From: Thermodesulfobacteriales bacterium
Lineage (GTDB): Bacteria > Desulfobacterota > Thermodesulfobacteria > Thermodesulfobacteriales > Thermodesulfatatoraceae
DNA length: 38,641 nt
Direction of reading: 5' to 3'
NCBI GenBank assembly: GCA_026988575.1
Contig: JALSKZ010000067.1
Coordinates: 1-38,641 of the forward strand
This document shows positions 16,621 to 24,559 of this stretch, one piece after another (within the stretch, counting starts at the first letter, position 1; each line of letters starts with the position of its first letter). The notes beneath the pieces were generated by a model. That model was not told the DNA's origin. It worked only from the letters and a program-made list of their open reading frames with translations, and searched no databases. The position numbers were made by a program, and so were the translations under genes.

Positions 16621-17827
16621 AGTGTTTTGCTATGTGTCCCTTAAAAAGGTGTTCACCAGCTACGAAACCAAAGCAGATAAGTCCTAAAGCACCCAAAAAT
16701 ACGAGGAACTCGGAGACCGAAGGGACATAGGGGTAAAACTTGGTGGCCAATTCAGCTGGCGCCACCACGTTAAATTGCTGGTAGTGAGGGATGGTTTGCG
16801 GCACTACGATGAGATCATAGCGATTTATAAAACCGCCTATCATAGCCGACAACCCGGCCCAGGCCATGGCCGAAATTTCTCTACCCTTATACACGATAGC
16901 CGCTATCAAGGGGACTAAAATACCCAAGACCACCTCAAAAAACCAGAAATTTAAGGCATAGGGCCCGGCCACCAGGGCCTTGGCCGTATCGTATTGACCA
17001 AAAACCTTTCCCGCTAAGGCGTTTACGATCCACCAGGATAGTAAAAAGAGTACTAAGGCCGCAAAGAGCCCTATAAATTTTCCGGCTGTTTTCAAAGCCT
17101 TTTGTAAGGGTTCGTCCATCTCCCAACCAAACATAGAATAGGCGGCCCAGGTAAAAAATACTATGGCCGAAAAGCCCATTAGACAGGCATTGGAAATAAA
17201 ATAAATAGAAAGGAAAGGTCCATACCAATAGGGCTTGGCATTGATGAATCCAAAGACCTCACCCAAATTACTGTTGGCCAGGATGTCGGTAATGAGACCT
17301 ACAAGCCCCGCTACCGAAGCTACAGAAGCCAGCCCCGCGGCTACGGCCGCAGCCTTACGCTGTGCTAATTGTCCCAAGACGAACTCTACAATCATGAGCA
17401 CTACTGCTACCGCGTAAAAAAGCCCCATCCACATGATGTTGGAGGTGAGGTTAGGAGACAGGACCATCCATATGGCCATACGCCAGGGATTTTCAAGCTC
17501 CAACCCAATGGCCAAAAAAGCCGCTAAAATGGCAATTATGGCCATATAAAGGGCCCTTTGCGACAAAGGCTCCAAGGTTTTGGCCTTGAATAAGTGTCCA
17601 ATGGCCGCTACTATGCACAGCCCCGTGGAAATAATGGCAAACGAAGCATAGGTTACGATCAGTAACCCCCACGGCACTTCCCTGGTTACACCATATAATA
17701 AGTGGTGTCCTAGATAAAAAGATAAAAGACCAGTGGTTATACCTAGAAGTAATGCTCCTCCCCCCAATACGTAAAATAACGCGATGATTTTGTTTTTTGG
17801 TGGGTTTATCTGTTTGAGGGCAGTCAT
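16619..17827 (-). CDS. NrfD-family membrane quinone oxidoreductase subunit
   Basis: The 402-residue protein is almost all membrane helices (about ten) and has an NrfD/PsrC-like look: TREVPWGLLIVTYASFAI, LENPWRMAIWMVLSPN, then VPLIAAIVYKGREISAMAWA. NrfD proteins bind menaquinone and partner with a four-cluster Fe-S subunit in complexes such as Hmc, Qrc, Dsr and Psr. It is the last gene of a four-gene operon, 12 bases after the triheme cytochrome, with an AAGGAGG ribosome-binding site. No molybdopterin subunit accompanies it, so electrons probably pass between the quinone pool and cytochromes. Which named complex it belongs to cannot be settled by eye. Confidence 0.85.
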   Translation of the reverse strand: MTALKQINPPKNKIIALFYVLGGGALLLGITTGLLSFYLGHHLLYGVTREVPWGLLIVTYASFAIISTGLCIVAAIGHLFKAKTLEPLSQRALYMAIIAILAAFLAIGLELENPWRMAIWMVLSPNLTSNIMWMGLFYAVAVVLMIVEFVLGQLAQRKAAAVAAGLASVASVAGLVGLITDILANSNLGEVFGFINAKPYWYGPFLSIYFISNACLMGFSAIVFFTWAAYSMFGWEMDEPLQKALKTAGKFIGLFAALVLFLLSWWIVNALAGKVFGQYDTAKALVAGPYALNFWFFEVVLGILVPLIAAIVYKGREISAMAWAGLSAMIGGFINRYDLIVVPQTIPHYQQFNVVAPAELATKFYPYVPSVSEFLVFLGALGLICFGFVAGEHLFKGHIAKH

Positions 17828-17839
17828 AAAAAAACCTCC

Positions 17840-18229
17840 TTAGTGGTGCACCTCTTCTTTGATGCCAAGAATCCTTTTCATACCCAAAACCCCTATGTGA
17901 CAGCGAGCACATTGCGTGTTGGAGGCAAAGGCCGTATCTCCATCGTGACAAGCACCACAATATTGTCCATCATAGAGGGCCTTCATGTTGAAATCTGGTT
18001 TTTCTTGGGTAGAGCCTGCTTCCATCTCAAAGGGATCATCGTGACATGAATCACAACTAAGGCCATTATCTTCCACGTGTACTTTGTGATCAAAGATAAC
18101 TGCCTTTACCGGTTTGGTGAAAATTATAGGTTCTTGGGGATAATCCTCCTCGTCTTGTGACCAGGTAGGAGGATGAATCAAGAGACACCCCAAGAAAACG
18201 GCCAGCAAAAAAATAAAATAGCGCTTCAT
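17840..18229 (-). CDS. Periplasmic triheme c-type cytochrome
   Basis: The 129-residue protein has a signal sequence (hydrophobic 5-20, cleavage probably near TWSQ) and three CXXCH haem sites at 59-63, 91-95 and 107-111. The spacing, with FDHKVHV before the first haem and QYCGACHDG before the second, resembles the c7/c3-type cytochromes that accompany NrfD/Fe-S modules. Three haems also recalls DsrJ, but the sequence around the haems does not look like it to me. The gene sits between the Fe-S and NrfD genes, 16 bases after the former, with a strong AGGAGG site. It is expected to carry electrons on the periplasmic face. Confidence 0.85.
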   Translation of the reverse strand: MKRYFIFLLAVFLGCLLIHPPTWSQDEEDYPQEPIIFTKPVKAVIFDHKVHVEDNGLSCDSCHDDPFEMEAGSTQEKPDFNMKALYDGQYCGACHDGDTAFASNTQCARCHIGVLGMKRILGIKEEVHH

Positions 18230-18245
18230 AGGAAAGACCTCCTAA

Positions 18246-19013
18246 TTAGCCCTTTGTATAGAATACATTTGGTCTAGCCCCGGTTTCAGGACGAAGGACC
18301 CATACCACCCTTGTCTCACTGTGTACCATCTGGAATACTTCTGATTCTGGATCCGAAAGATCGCCAAAAATACGTACGCCAGCAGGACAAGCCTCAGCAC
18401 AAGCAGTAAGCTTCTTTCCTTTGGAAAGACGGCTTTCCCAGCAAAAATCGCATTTGTCCACCGCTCTCTTCTCTTCGTTGAAATAGCGCATGTCATAGGG
18501 GCAGGCCACCATACACGTCTTACACCCTATACATTTTCGATAATCCATACGCACAATTCCCGTACGGCTATCTTTATATGTGGCCTGGGTAGGACAAGCG
18601 CGTACACAGGGTGGATTATTGCAGTGATTACACAAAATGGGCATAAATTCTCTATACCATTCCCCTTCCCCCAAAGGTATGTGCCGTTCTAGGATCTTGG
18701 TCCGCCAACCATATTCAGGTACATGGTTAGTCCGACGACAGGCCTCCATACAGCGTTCGCAGTCGATACAACGATCTACCCGTAAGACCATAGCGTAGTG
18801 GGGTTTGTAAGGATAGCGTTCTGAATATCCCCCTATGGAACCAAATACGTCATCTACTTTGGAAACAAGAGAAAGGAGAGTGCCCCCGGCAAAGACCCCG
18901 GTGATTGTAAGTCCCATTTTTAAAAAACGTCGTCTTTCCTCAGAGGGGAGATTCTCCACCCCTTCGTTTTTGTCTTCTAAGCTATCAAGCCATTGACTAA
19001 ATTTCTTGAACAT
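18246..19013 (-). CDS. Tat-exported four-cluster Fe-S protein of an NrfD complex
   Basis: The 255-residue protein has a twin-arginine signal (RRRFLKMG at 28-35 followed by a hydrophobic stretch). Sixteen cysteines form four [4Fe-4S] sites: C82/85/88/92, C128/131/136/140, C161/164/167/171 and C188/191/205/209. This is the DmsB/PsrB/HmcB/QrcC arrangement, in which the protein relays electrons between a quinone-reacting NrfD subunit and a partner. The Tat signal places it in the periplasm. It is the second gene of the operon, after cytochrome c3, and tatB-tatC lie less than 1 kb upstream on the same strand. A GGGGGAGG ribosome-binding site precedes the ATG. Confidence 0.9.
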   Translation of the reverse strand: MFKKFSQWLDSLEDKNEGVENLPSEERRRFLKMGLTITGVFAGGTLLSLVSKVDDVFGSIGGYSERYPYKPHYAMVLRVDRCIDCERCMEACRRTNHVPEYGWRTKILERHIPLGEGEWYREFMPILCNHCNNPPCVRACPTQATYKDSRTGIVRMDYRKCIGCKTCMVACPYDMRYFNEEKRAVDKCDFCWESRLSKGKKLTACAEACPAGVRIFGDLSDPESEVFQMVHSETRVVWVLRPETGARPNVFYTKG

Positions 19014-19109
19014 AAAGTTTGACCTCCCCCTCGCGGTTTCAAAGAGTCAAATATGTGCCTTGATGGAAGGAGCAAAAGGGGGGACAGGCAGACCTGCCCC
19101 CCTTTTCAT

Positions 19110-19502
19110 TTATTTTTTCTTTACGTGACACTGTTTACACTTTACAGGGGCTTTGGGATACTTCTTGTGCATCTTTTTGTGACAGCCCTTACAATTCTTA
19201 TGCATGGCTTTCGATACTTTATTCAACTTTTTATTAGGCATTTCCTTATTGTGGCATTCCTTACATTCATGGATTTTCATGCCCTCTTTATAGGGTACCT
19301 GCTTCCAATCTGCTGTCTTGCCATGGTGGCATTCGCCACACTTGATCTTAAGTTTGTCTTGATGTTCCCGGTGGTGAAAGGTAACGTTACCCTTTTTGGC
19401 CTTAAGGACTATGACTTCCGGCCCTTTATCAAGGGAATAAGCCGCTGTTCCTAAAAACAGTCCTACCACCAAGGCCAATAAACATACAATCAATTTGCGC
19501 AT
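19110..19502 (-). CDS. Tetraheme class III cytochrome c3
   Basis: The 130-residue periplasmic protein has a signal peptide (cleavage near AAYS) and four CXXCH motifs at 55-59, 80-84, 104-108 and 122-126. It is very rich in lysine and histidine, which fits bis-histidinyl haems and a basic docking surface. That is the class III cytochrome c3 pattern of sulfate reducers. These proteins accept electrons from periplasmic hydrogenase or formate dehydrogenase and pass them to membrane complexes, here probably the Fe-S/NrfD module downstream. The start has a GAGGAGG site. A 96-base gap separates it from the Fe-S gene, so its transcript level may differ. Confidence 0.88.
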   Translation of the reverse strand: MRKLIVCLLALVVGLFLGTAAYSLDKGPEVIVLKAKKGNVTFHHREHQDKLKIKCGECHHGKTADWKQVPYKEGMKIHECKECHNKEMPNKKLNKVSKAMHKNCKGCHKKMHKKYPKAPVKCKQCHVKKK

Positions 19503-19547
19503 ACAAGCACCTCCTCACAGGAATTTATCCCATGCAGGTTAAAACTC

Positions 19548-19565
19548 TTGGTCAAATTGGTCAAA
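19548..19565. repeat. Tandem 9-base repeat upstream of the cytochrome operon
   Basis: TTGGTCAAA occurs twice in immediate succession (19548-19556 and 19557-19565), about 50 bases upstream of the cytochrome c3 start. Nine-base phasing is close to one helical turn and is compatible with a regulator binding both copies. On the minus strand each copy also offers TTGACC, a possible -35. Confidence 0.5.
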
Positions 19566-19680
19566 AGACATATTTACTAAGATTTTGGTAAATTCATAGA
19601 AAAAACAGAAAAGAAATAGATTTTAAACGTTATTTTTTCGCCTATACATCCTGGTTCTCTCAAAGGTAAGGCCTAAGACC

Positions 19681-20391
19681 TCAAAGGATCTTTGCCAGGA
19701 GAAAACCAGCTTCAAACAACAAAAAGAAAATGGAGGCCAGGATTATTTGGGAAAGAAGGTCGGTAGGGGCCAAAAAAAGGCCTATTAAAAAGGAAGCCCC
19801 TAAGACATAGAGGTGACACCTTTTCATTGAGCTTGGCGATAGTATGCCCCCCTTGACTAGCAGGACCGTAATCCCGGGCACCTGGGCCACAAGACCAGCT
19901 ATAAATATGCCTTTGCCCAAAAAGTTCAAGTAACTTTGAATACGCAGATATGGTTCAAAGCGTCCGTAACCTAGCCCCAAAAAAAACCGGAGCAAATGGG
20001 GAAGGACCAAAAAATAGGCCACCCCTACCCCTATAAAGGAGAAAAAAAAGACTAAAAAGAGTAATTTCCGGAGGAACCTCTTTTCGGATTTGTAAAGAGA
20101 AGGGGCGATAAACCTCCAGGCCTGCCAAAGTACAAGGGGCAAAGTGGCAGAGAGGGCCAAAAAAAAGGTGGTCTTTAAGGCTGCTATCATGGCCTCGGGC
20201 AGAGACGTAAACACTAGAGAAAGGGGTTGACCAGGGAAGGCCCTTTGGTAAGGCCAGATCAAAAAAGGCACCAAGTGAGAAAAAAGACTAAAAAGTGCTA
20301 ACCACCATAGAAAAAGCCAACCTAGGGTAAAGAGCAGGCGTTTGCGTAACTCATCAAGGTGATCAACGACGGGATCAGATCGTTTTTTCAT
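19681..20391 (-). CDS. tatC: Twin-arginine translocase subunit TatC
   Basis: The 236-residue, six-helix protein begins MKKRSDPVVDHLDELRKRLL, with the HLDELRKR motif that contacts the twin-arginine signal. It continues with LPLVLWQAWRFIAPSLYKSEKRF and the acidic-region loop FFLGLGYG. TatC is the receptor for folded, cofactor-loaded exports; the Fe-S protein downstream is a clear substrate. The start overlaps the end of tatB by 17 bases, so translation is coupled. Confidence 0.95.
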   Translation of the reverse strand: MKKRSDPVVDHLDELRKRLLFTLGWLFLWWLALFSLFSHLVPFLIWPYQRAFPGQPLSLVFTSLPEAMIAALKTTFFLALSATLPLVLWQAWRFIAPSLYKSEKRFLRKLLFLVFFFSFIGVGVAYFLVLPHLLRFFLGLGYGRFEPYLRIQSYLNFLGKGIFIAGLVAQVPGITVLLVKGGILSPSSMKRCHLYVLGASFLIGLFLAPTDLLSQIILASIFFLLFEAGFLLAKIL

Positions 20392-20752
20392 GAGAATCTT
20401 GAGCGTCTGAAATACTGTTCTCTAGAGCTTGATCTTTAGGATCCTCAGGGGGCTTATCTTCCTTCTTTTGGTCTTGCGCCTGGCCTTTTAGGTCTTTTAC
20501 TTGCTCGGGCTCAGGCGCTGCTGGTGGCACATAGACTTTTTTTAGGAGCTCCTGCCGCACCTTTTCCAGTTCCGAACGTCCTTCTTCAAGGGCATCTGCC
20601 CCCAACTCTTTTTTGAGTTCGTCGGCGGCGTGCCTAAACTCGTTGACCAACTTGGCTAAACTACGCGCCACCTCGGGGAGGCGTTCAGGCCCTAACACTA
20701 CTAAGGCTACAATAAAAATGACCACCAGTTCTGGAAACCCAATACCAAACAT
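20375..20752 (-). CDS. tatB: Twin-arginine translocase subunit TatB
   Basis: The 125-residue protein opens MFGIGFPELVVIFIVALVVL, with the glutamate in the membrane helix and the GPERLPEVARSL hinge of TatA/B proteins, then an amphipathic helix and an acidic, glutamine-rich tail. Length and N-terminus fit TatB better than TatA. It starts 2 bases after alr. No tatA lies nearby, so this subunit may serve both roles or tatA may be elsewhere. Confidence 0.88.
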   Translation of the reverse strand: MFGIGFPELVVIFIVALVVLGPERLPEVARSLAKLVNEFRHAADELKKELGADALEEGRSELEKVRQELLKKVYVPPAAPEPEQVKDLKGQAQDQKKEDKPPEDPKDQALENSISDAQDSHEKTI

Positions 20753-20754
20753 AA

Positions 20755-21867
20755 CTATTCTTTATAAACCTTTACGGCCTTACTTCCAAGGGCACAAAAT
20801 AACTCGTAGCAAATAGTGCCCGCCTTAAAGGCTAGCTCCTCAGCCGGGACTAAACGCCCCCTACCGCCCAATAACAACACCTTGTCTCCAGGACGTACCC
20901 GAGGGACTTCGGTAACATCAAGGGTCAAACACTTCATGGAAATAGCACCTATTACCGGGATCCTTTTTCCAGCTAAAAAGGCAAACCCTCGGTTAGAAAG
21001 AGACCGAAGATAGCCATCTTCGTACCCCACAGGGACCAAGGCCACCCGCCTTCGGGTCAAGGCGGTATAGGTTGGTCCGTAGCCCAGGCTTTCGCCTGGA
21101 GGAAGCTCTCTAATACTTAAGATGCGGGCCCAAAAGGTCATCACCGGCTCAAGGCAGAGTTTGTGGGCCGCCCCTTGAGCTGGATAGGCACCGTAGAGGG
21201 CCAGCCCTGGTCTTACTAATTCAAAATGGGCCTCAGGCAGGAAGATAATACCCCCGGAATTTACCAAATGACGAAAACGGGGACGCAGACCAGCCCCTCG
21301 TACAAGCTTTTCCATCTTCAAAAAGCATTCTATCTGGTTTCGGGTTAAGGGGTCCTGAGGTCTTTCACTACAACTCAGATGGGACATGAGGCCTTCCAAG
21401 AGCAAATACCGGTTATCTTTTAGGATTTTTAAGGCTTTTTGGAGATCTTTTTCTCCCAGGCCAAAACGGTTCATACCTGTATTTACTTTTACGTGTACAG
21501 GGCAAGACTTGTCTTTTAAGCGCAAAAAATCGTTCAGGATCTCAAGTTGCCAAAGATCCGTAATCACCGGAGTAAGACGAAGACGGACAATCTCTGGGAG
21601 CCACGCCTTTTCAAAGCCAGAAAGTAAGACCAAAGGCCCTTTAAAACCCGCCCCTCTTAATTCCAGGGCCTCGGTTATCTCGGAAATACCAAAACCATAG
21701 ACCCCTTCCTCGTATAAAACCCGGGCTACAGGTAAAAGCCCGTGACCATAGGCATCACTTTTTATTACGGGCAGCACAACGGTCTTGGGGCCTAAAAGGC
21801 CCTTAAGGGCCCTTAAATTGTTGCGCAAGGCCTTCAAATCAATTTCTGCCCAGCGTGACCACCGAAT
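20755..21867 (-). CDS. alr: Alanine racemase, apparent ATT start
   Basis: The PLP-dependent enzyme makes D-alanine for peptidoglycan. Visible are the PLP lysine block VIKSDAYGHG (K36), MSHLSCSE, the GYGPTY region and RPGLALYG. The usual N-terminus (RWSRWAEIDLKALRNNL) is encoded upstream of the first conventional start, TTG 21837. It is preceded in frame only by ATT at 21865-21867, with a GGGAGG site 6 bases before it, then a stop six codons upstream of the initiator. I therefore take ATT as the initiator (370 residues). Compared with the family consensus Met-Asp after the late GxxS/C motif, this protein has SMKC. It is the first gene of alr-tatB-tatC. Confidence 0.88.
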   Translation of the reverse strand: MRWSRWAEIDLKALRNNLRALKGLLGPKTVVLPVIKSDAYGHGLLPVARVLYEEGVYGFGISEITEALELRGAGFKGPLVLLSGFEKAWLPEIVRLRLTPVITDLWQLEILNDFLRLKDKSCPVHVKVNTGMNRFGLGEKDLQKALKILKDNRYLLLEGLMSHLSCSERPQDPLTRNQIECFLKMEKLVRGAGLRPRFRHLVNSGGIIFLPEAHFELVRPGLALYGAYPAQGAAHKLCLEPVMTFWARILSIRELPPGESLGYGPTYTALTRRRVALVPVGYEDGYLRSLSNRGFAFLAGKRIPVIGAISMKCLTLDVTEVPRVRPGDKVLLLGGRGRLVPAEELAFKAGTICYELFCALGSKAVKVYKE

Positions 21868-21879
21868 AAAAGTCCTCCC
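21865..21879 (-). promoter_or_regulatory. Ribosome-binding site and ATT initiation codon of alr
   Basis: On the minus strand GGGAGG (21879-21874) is followed by six bases and ATT (21867-21865). The only other candidate, TTG 21837, has no ribosome-binding site and would delete the conserved AEIDL strand. Confidence 0.65.
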
Positions 21880-21946
21880 AGAAAAGACTTACTGGAAACT
21901 TAAACCCTTTTCTAGCTCCGAGAAAGAGTGGGTAAAGAACAAAGAT

Positions 21947-22894
21947 CTAAAAACGGGCCAGATAAAAAATAAGGGTCTCTCCTTTTTGTAGATCATGGTT
22001 TTGGGGCTGCGAAACGGCCTCAAGGAGAGATCTCGTTTCGTAGGGTAGACGCCATAACTCAAGCCTTGGCCCCGTGGTAGACTCTCTCATTTTGCCAGAA
22101 AGAAAGGCTTCTATCTTCTGGAGGCCTTCAGGGGAATCAAAAGGTCTTTGGCGTTTTTTGACACTTTCGGGCAGGTCCTCAAGAGAAAGGGCCTCAAGGG
22201 CCAGGCTCGCTTGAGGGGAAAGGTCTTTACCCACAAGGTCTAGGATCTCCTCCACCACCGGCCACTGATCAGTGAGGACCCATGAGGGGAGACTAGGGAG
22301 AAGGGGTACAAGGACAGACCAGGCCCGCAGGCGCTCTTTCAAAGCCATCAATTCCCAATGGGGCTCTTGGCCCTCGGTCACCCACTTAGGGAAAGATTTC
22401 GGCCCTGGATCAATACCCAATACAAATTCCGCCAGCTTAGAGGCACGCTTACGTAGGGACTCGTATTCTTGATCGAGCTCTTCCAAACGCTTATCCAAAT
22501 CGTGGGCCAGTTGAAGGATCACCCTGGCCTTTAAAACAGGATCTTCTTTAGCTCCGGGTTCCTTTCCCAGGAGCAGGGCCTTGATTTCCGAAACGCTCTC
22601 TTCTACTGCTTCAGGCCAGGCCTTAAACATGGAGAGATTTTCGGGCCAACGCATCATTTGACCCCATTCTTCATAGCTCTTAACCAGCCTTTCAAACCAA
22701 TCTAGTTTTTCTCCAAAGGGTGGCGGCGTAACCAGTTGTAAAAGCCCGTCCTCCAAAAAGGTGCTTAAGTGGACAGGTCTTTTTTCACTGGGCTGTAAGA
22801 GTATTAGCTGGTCAAAAAAGCAAAAGGCTAGTCCAGCTAAATCTTGACGAAGATAAGTGTGTGGATAAAGCAAGGCAACCCTTTCTTTTTCCAA
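21947..22894 (-). CDS. Unrecognised 315-residue soluble protein
   Basis: I do not recognise this gene. The product is mostly helical and acidic, with a probable coiled coil around residues 130-155 (LDKRLEELDQEYESLRKRAS), several proline-rich loops and a tail ending GETLIFYLARF. No signal peptide, membrane helix or catalytic motif is visible. A TTG start at 22894 is supported by AAGGAGG seven to eight bases upstream. It precedes alr on the same strand with about 80 bases between, and is divergent from the peptide-binding protein. Coding appearance (no stops, even composition, good start signal) argues that it is real. Confidence 0.65.
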   Translation of the reverse strand: MEKERVALLYPHTYLRQDLAGLAFCFFDQLILLQPSEKRPVHLSTFLEDGLLQLVTPPPFGEKLDWFERLVKSYEEWGQMMRWPENLSMFKAWPEAVEESVSEIKALLLGKEPGAKEDPVLKARVILQLAHDLDKRLEELDQEYESLRKRASKLAEFVLGIDPGPKSFPKWVTEGQEPHWELMALKERLRAWSVLVPLLPSLPSWVLTDQWPVVEEILDLVGKDLSPQASLALEALSLEDLPESVKKRQRPFDSPEGLQKIEAFLSGKMRESTTGPRLELWRLPYETRSLLEAVSQPQNHDLQKGETLIFYLARF

Positions 22895-22972
22895 AAGGCC
22901 CCTCCTTGTTTTTGGTTTAGCGGCATTTTAAGTTAGCCAATGAAGACCAATAATCAAGCCCAAGGAGCAATT

Positions 22973-24559
22973 ATGTGGTTATGGTACGCTATAATAATTT
23001 TCTTGCTGGTTTTTATCTCTCCTTTAAGGGCCCAGGACTACGGCGGAGCCCTGGTGATCGGCTCCATAGGAGACGCTAGCATACTTATACCCATGTTGGC
23101 CACCGACGCCACAAGCCATGAAGTGGCCGGTCTTATCTTCAACGGGCTCGTAAAATACGACAAAGATTTAAACCTGGTGGGGGATCTGGCCCGAGATTAT
23201 AAGATCTCTGACGGCGGTAAGACCATAACCTTTTATCTACGTCGAGGGGTAAGATGGCAAGACGGAGTGGAGTTTACCGCCCAGGACGTATTATTTGGCT
23301 TCAAGCTCATTACCAACCCCAAAACACCTTCTGCTTATGCCGGCGACTTTCTTGAGGTAAAAAAGGCCGAGGTTCTCGATCGCTATACCTTTCGCGTACA
23401 CTACAAAGAACCCTTTGCGCCGGCCTTAGGTTCTTGGGGCAATTTGGTCGTCCTGCCCAAACACCTCTTGGCTGGAAAGGATATCACCAAGGTAAACTTT
23501 GGTCGCCACCCTATTGGTACAGGACCTTTCAAATTCAAGGAATGGCGCCCTCAAGAAAAGATAGTCCTTGAGGCCAACCCAGATTATTTTGCCGGGCGCC
23601 CTTACCTCAATTACATAATCTTTCGGATAATTCCCGACCCCGCCACCATGTTTATGGAACTAAAAACAGGCGGCATAGACTGGATGGACCTAACCCCATT
23701 ACAGTACGCCCGCGAGACTAATTACCCCGGCTTTAACCAACAATTTAGAAAATATAAATATCTGTCTTTTTCTTATACCTATCTCGGATACAACCTGCGA
23801 CACCCGCTTTTTAGAGACAAAAGAGTCCGCCAGGCCCTCTCGTACGCCATAAATAAAGAGGAGATCATACGGGGAGTCCTTTACGGCCTGGGCGTCGTGG
23901 CCACAGGACCTTACAAACCAGATACCTGGTTTTATAATCCCAATGTAAGACGCTACCCGTACAACCCCGAAAAGGCCCGGGAGCTCTTAGCTTCTGCCGG
24001 CTGGCGGGATACCAATGGGGACGGCATTTTAGATAAAAACGGCCGCCCTTTTGAGTTCACGGTCTTGACTAATCAGGGCAATACTTCGCGCTTGCTTACG
24101 GCACAGGTCATCCAATATAGATTGGCCCAAATTGGTATCAAAATGCACATCCGTACGGTGGAATGGACTGCTTTTATAAAAGAGTTTATCGATAAGAGGA
24201 GGTTTGAGGCCGTAATATTAGGATGGACCACCTCTCCAGAACCAGACCTTTATGATATATGGCACTCCAGCAAGATAAACCCCCCGGGGTTAAATTTTGT
24301 GGGGTATGCCAACCCCGAAGTAGACCACCTCTTGGAAGAGGGACGCCACACTTTCGACCGCGCTAGGCGGAAAGAGATATACGATAAGTTTCAAGAAATA
24401 TTGGCCGAAGATCAGCCATACACCTTTCTTTACGTACCCATGGCCTTACCGTGTATCCATCGTAGATTTCGTGGTATAAAGCCCGCGCCCATAGGGATAT
24501 CTTATAATCTTGAACGTTGGTGGGTACCAAAAGACCAACAAAAATATTATGCCCCTTGA
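22973..24559 (+). CDS. Peptide-binding ABC transporter substrate-binding protein (SBP family 5)
   Basis: Starting at ATG 22973, where AAGGAG stands 5 bases upstream, gives 528 residues with a signal peptide (hydrophobic MWLWYAIIIFLLVF, cleavage near LRAQ). The family-5 pattern is clear: LVIGSIGDASILIPMLATDA, GLIFNGLVKYD, TITFYLRRGVRWQDG, HPIGTGPFKF and a C-terminal YVPMALPCIH. Such proteins bring oligopeptides or other solutes to Dpp/Opp-type importers in the periplasm. No permease or ATPase genes lie beside it, so it is an orphan that must use a transporter encoded elsewhere. There is no lipobox cysteine. The 3' end overlaps ttuA by 13 bases. Confidence 0.92.
   Translation: MWLWYAIIIFLLVFISPLRAQDYGGALVIGSIGDASILIPMLATDATSHEVAGLIFNGLVKYDKDLNLVGDLARDYKISDGGKTITFYLRRGVRWQDGVEFTAQDVLFGFKLITNPKTPSAYAGDFLEVKKAEVLDRYTFRVHYKEPFAPALGSWGNLVVLPKHLLAGKDITKVNFGRHPIGTGPFKFKEWRPQEKIVLEANPDYFAGRPYLNYIIFRIIPDPATMFMELKTGGIDWMDLTPLQYARETNYPGFNQQFRKYKYLSFSYTYLGYNLRHPLFRDKRVRQALSYAINKEEIIRGVLYGLGVVATGPYKPDTWFYNPNVRRYPYNPEKARELLASAGWRDTNGDGILDKNGRPFEFTVLTNQGNTSRLLTAQVIQYRLAQIGIKMHIRTVEWTAFIKEFIDKRRFEAVILGWTTSPEPDLYDIWHSSKINPPGLNFVGYANPEVDHLLEEGRHTFDRARRKEIYDKFQEILAEDQPYTFLYVPMALPCIHRRFRGIKPAPIGISYNLERWWVPKDQQKYYAP

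Noticed and set aside
17840-18229. Lipobox in the triheme cytochrome (FLGC)
   Set aside because: The -3 residue is phenylalanine and a better type I cleavage site follows near TWSQ.
16619-19502. Naming the redox genes as DsrJOP or QrcCD
   Set aside because: Shared domains are present, but the diagnostic partners (DsrM/DsrK or QrcA/QrcB) are absent and haem contexts do not match clearly.
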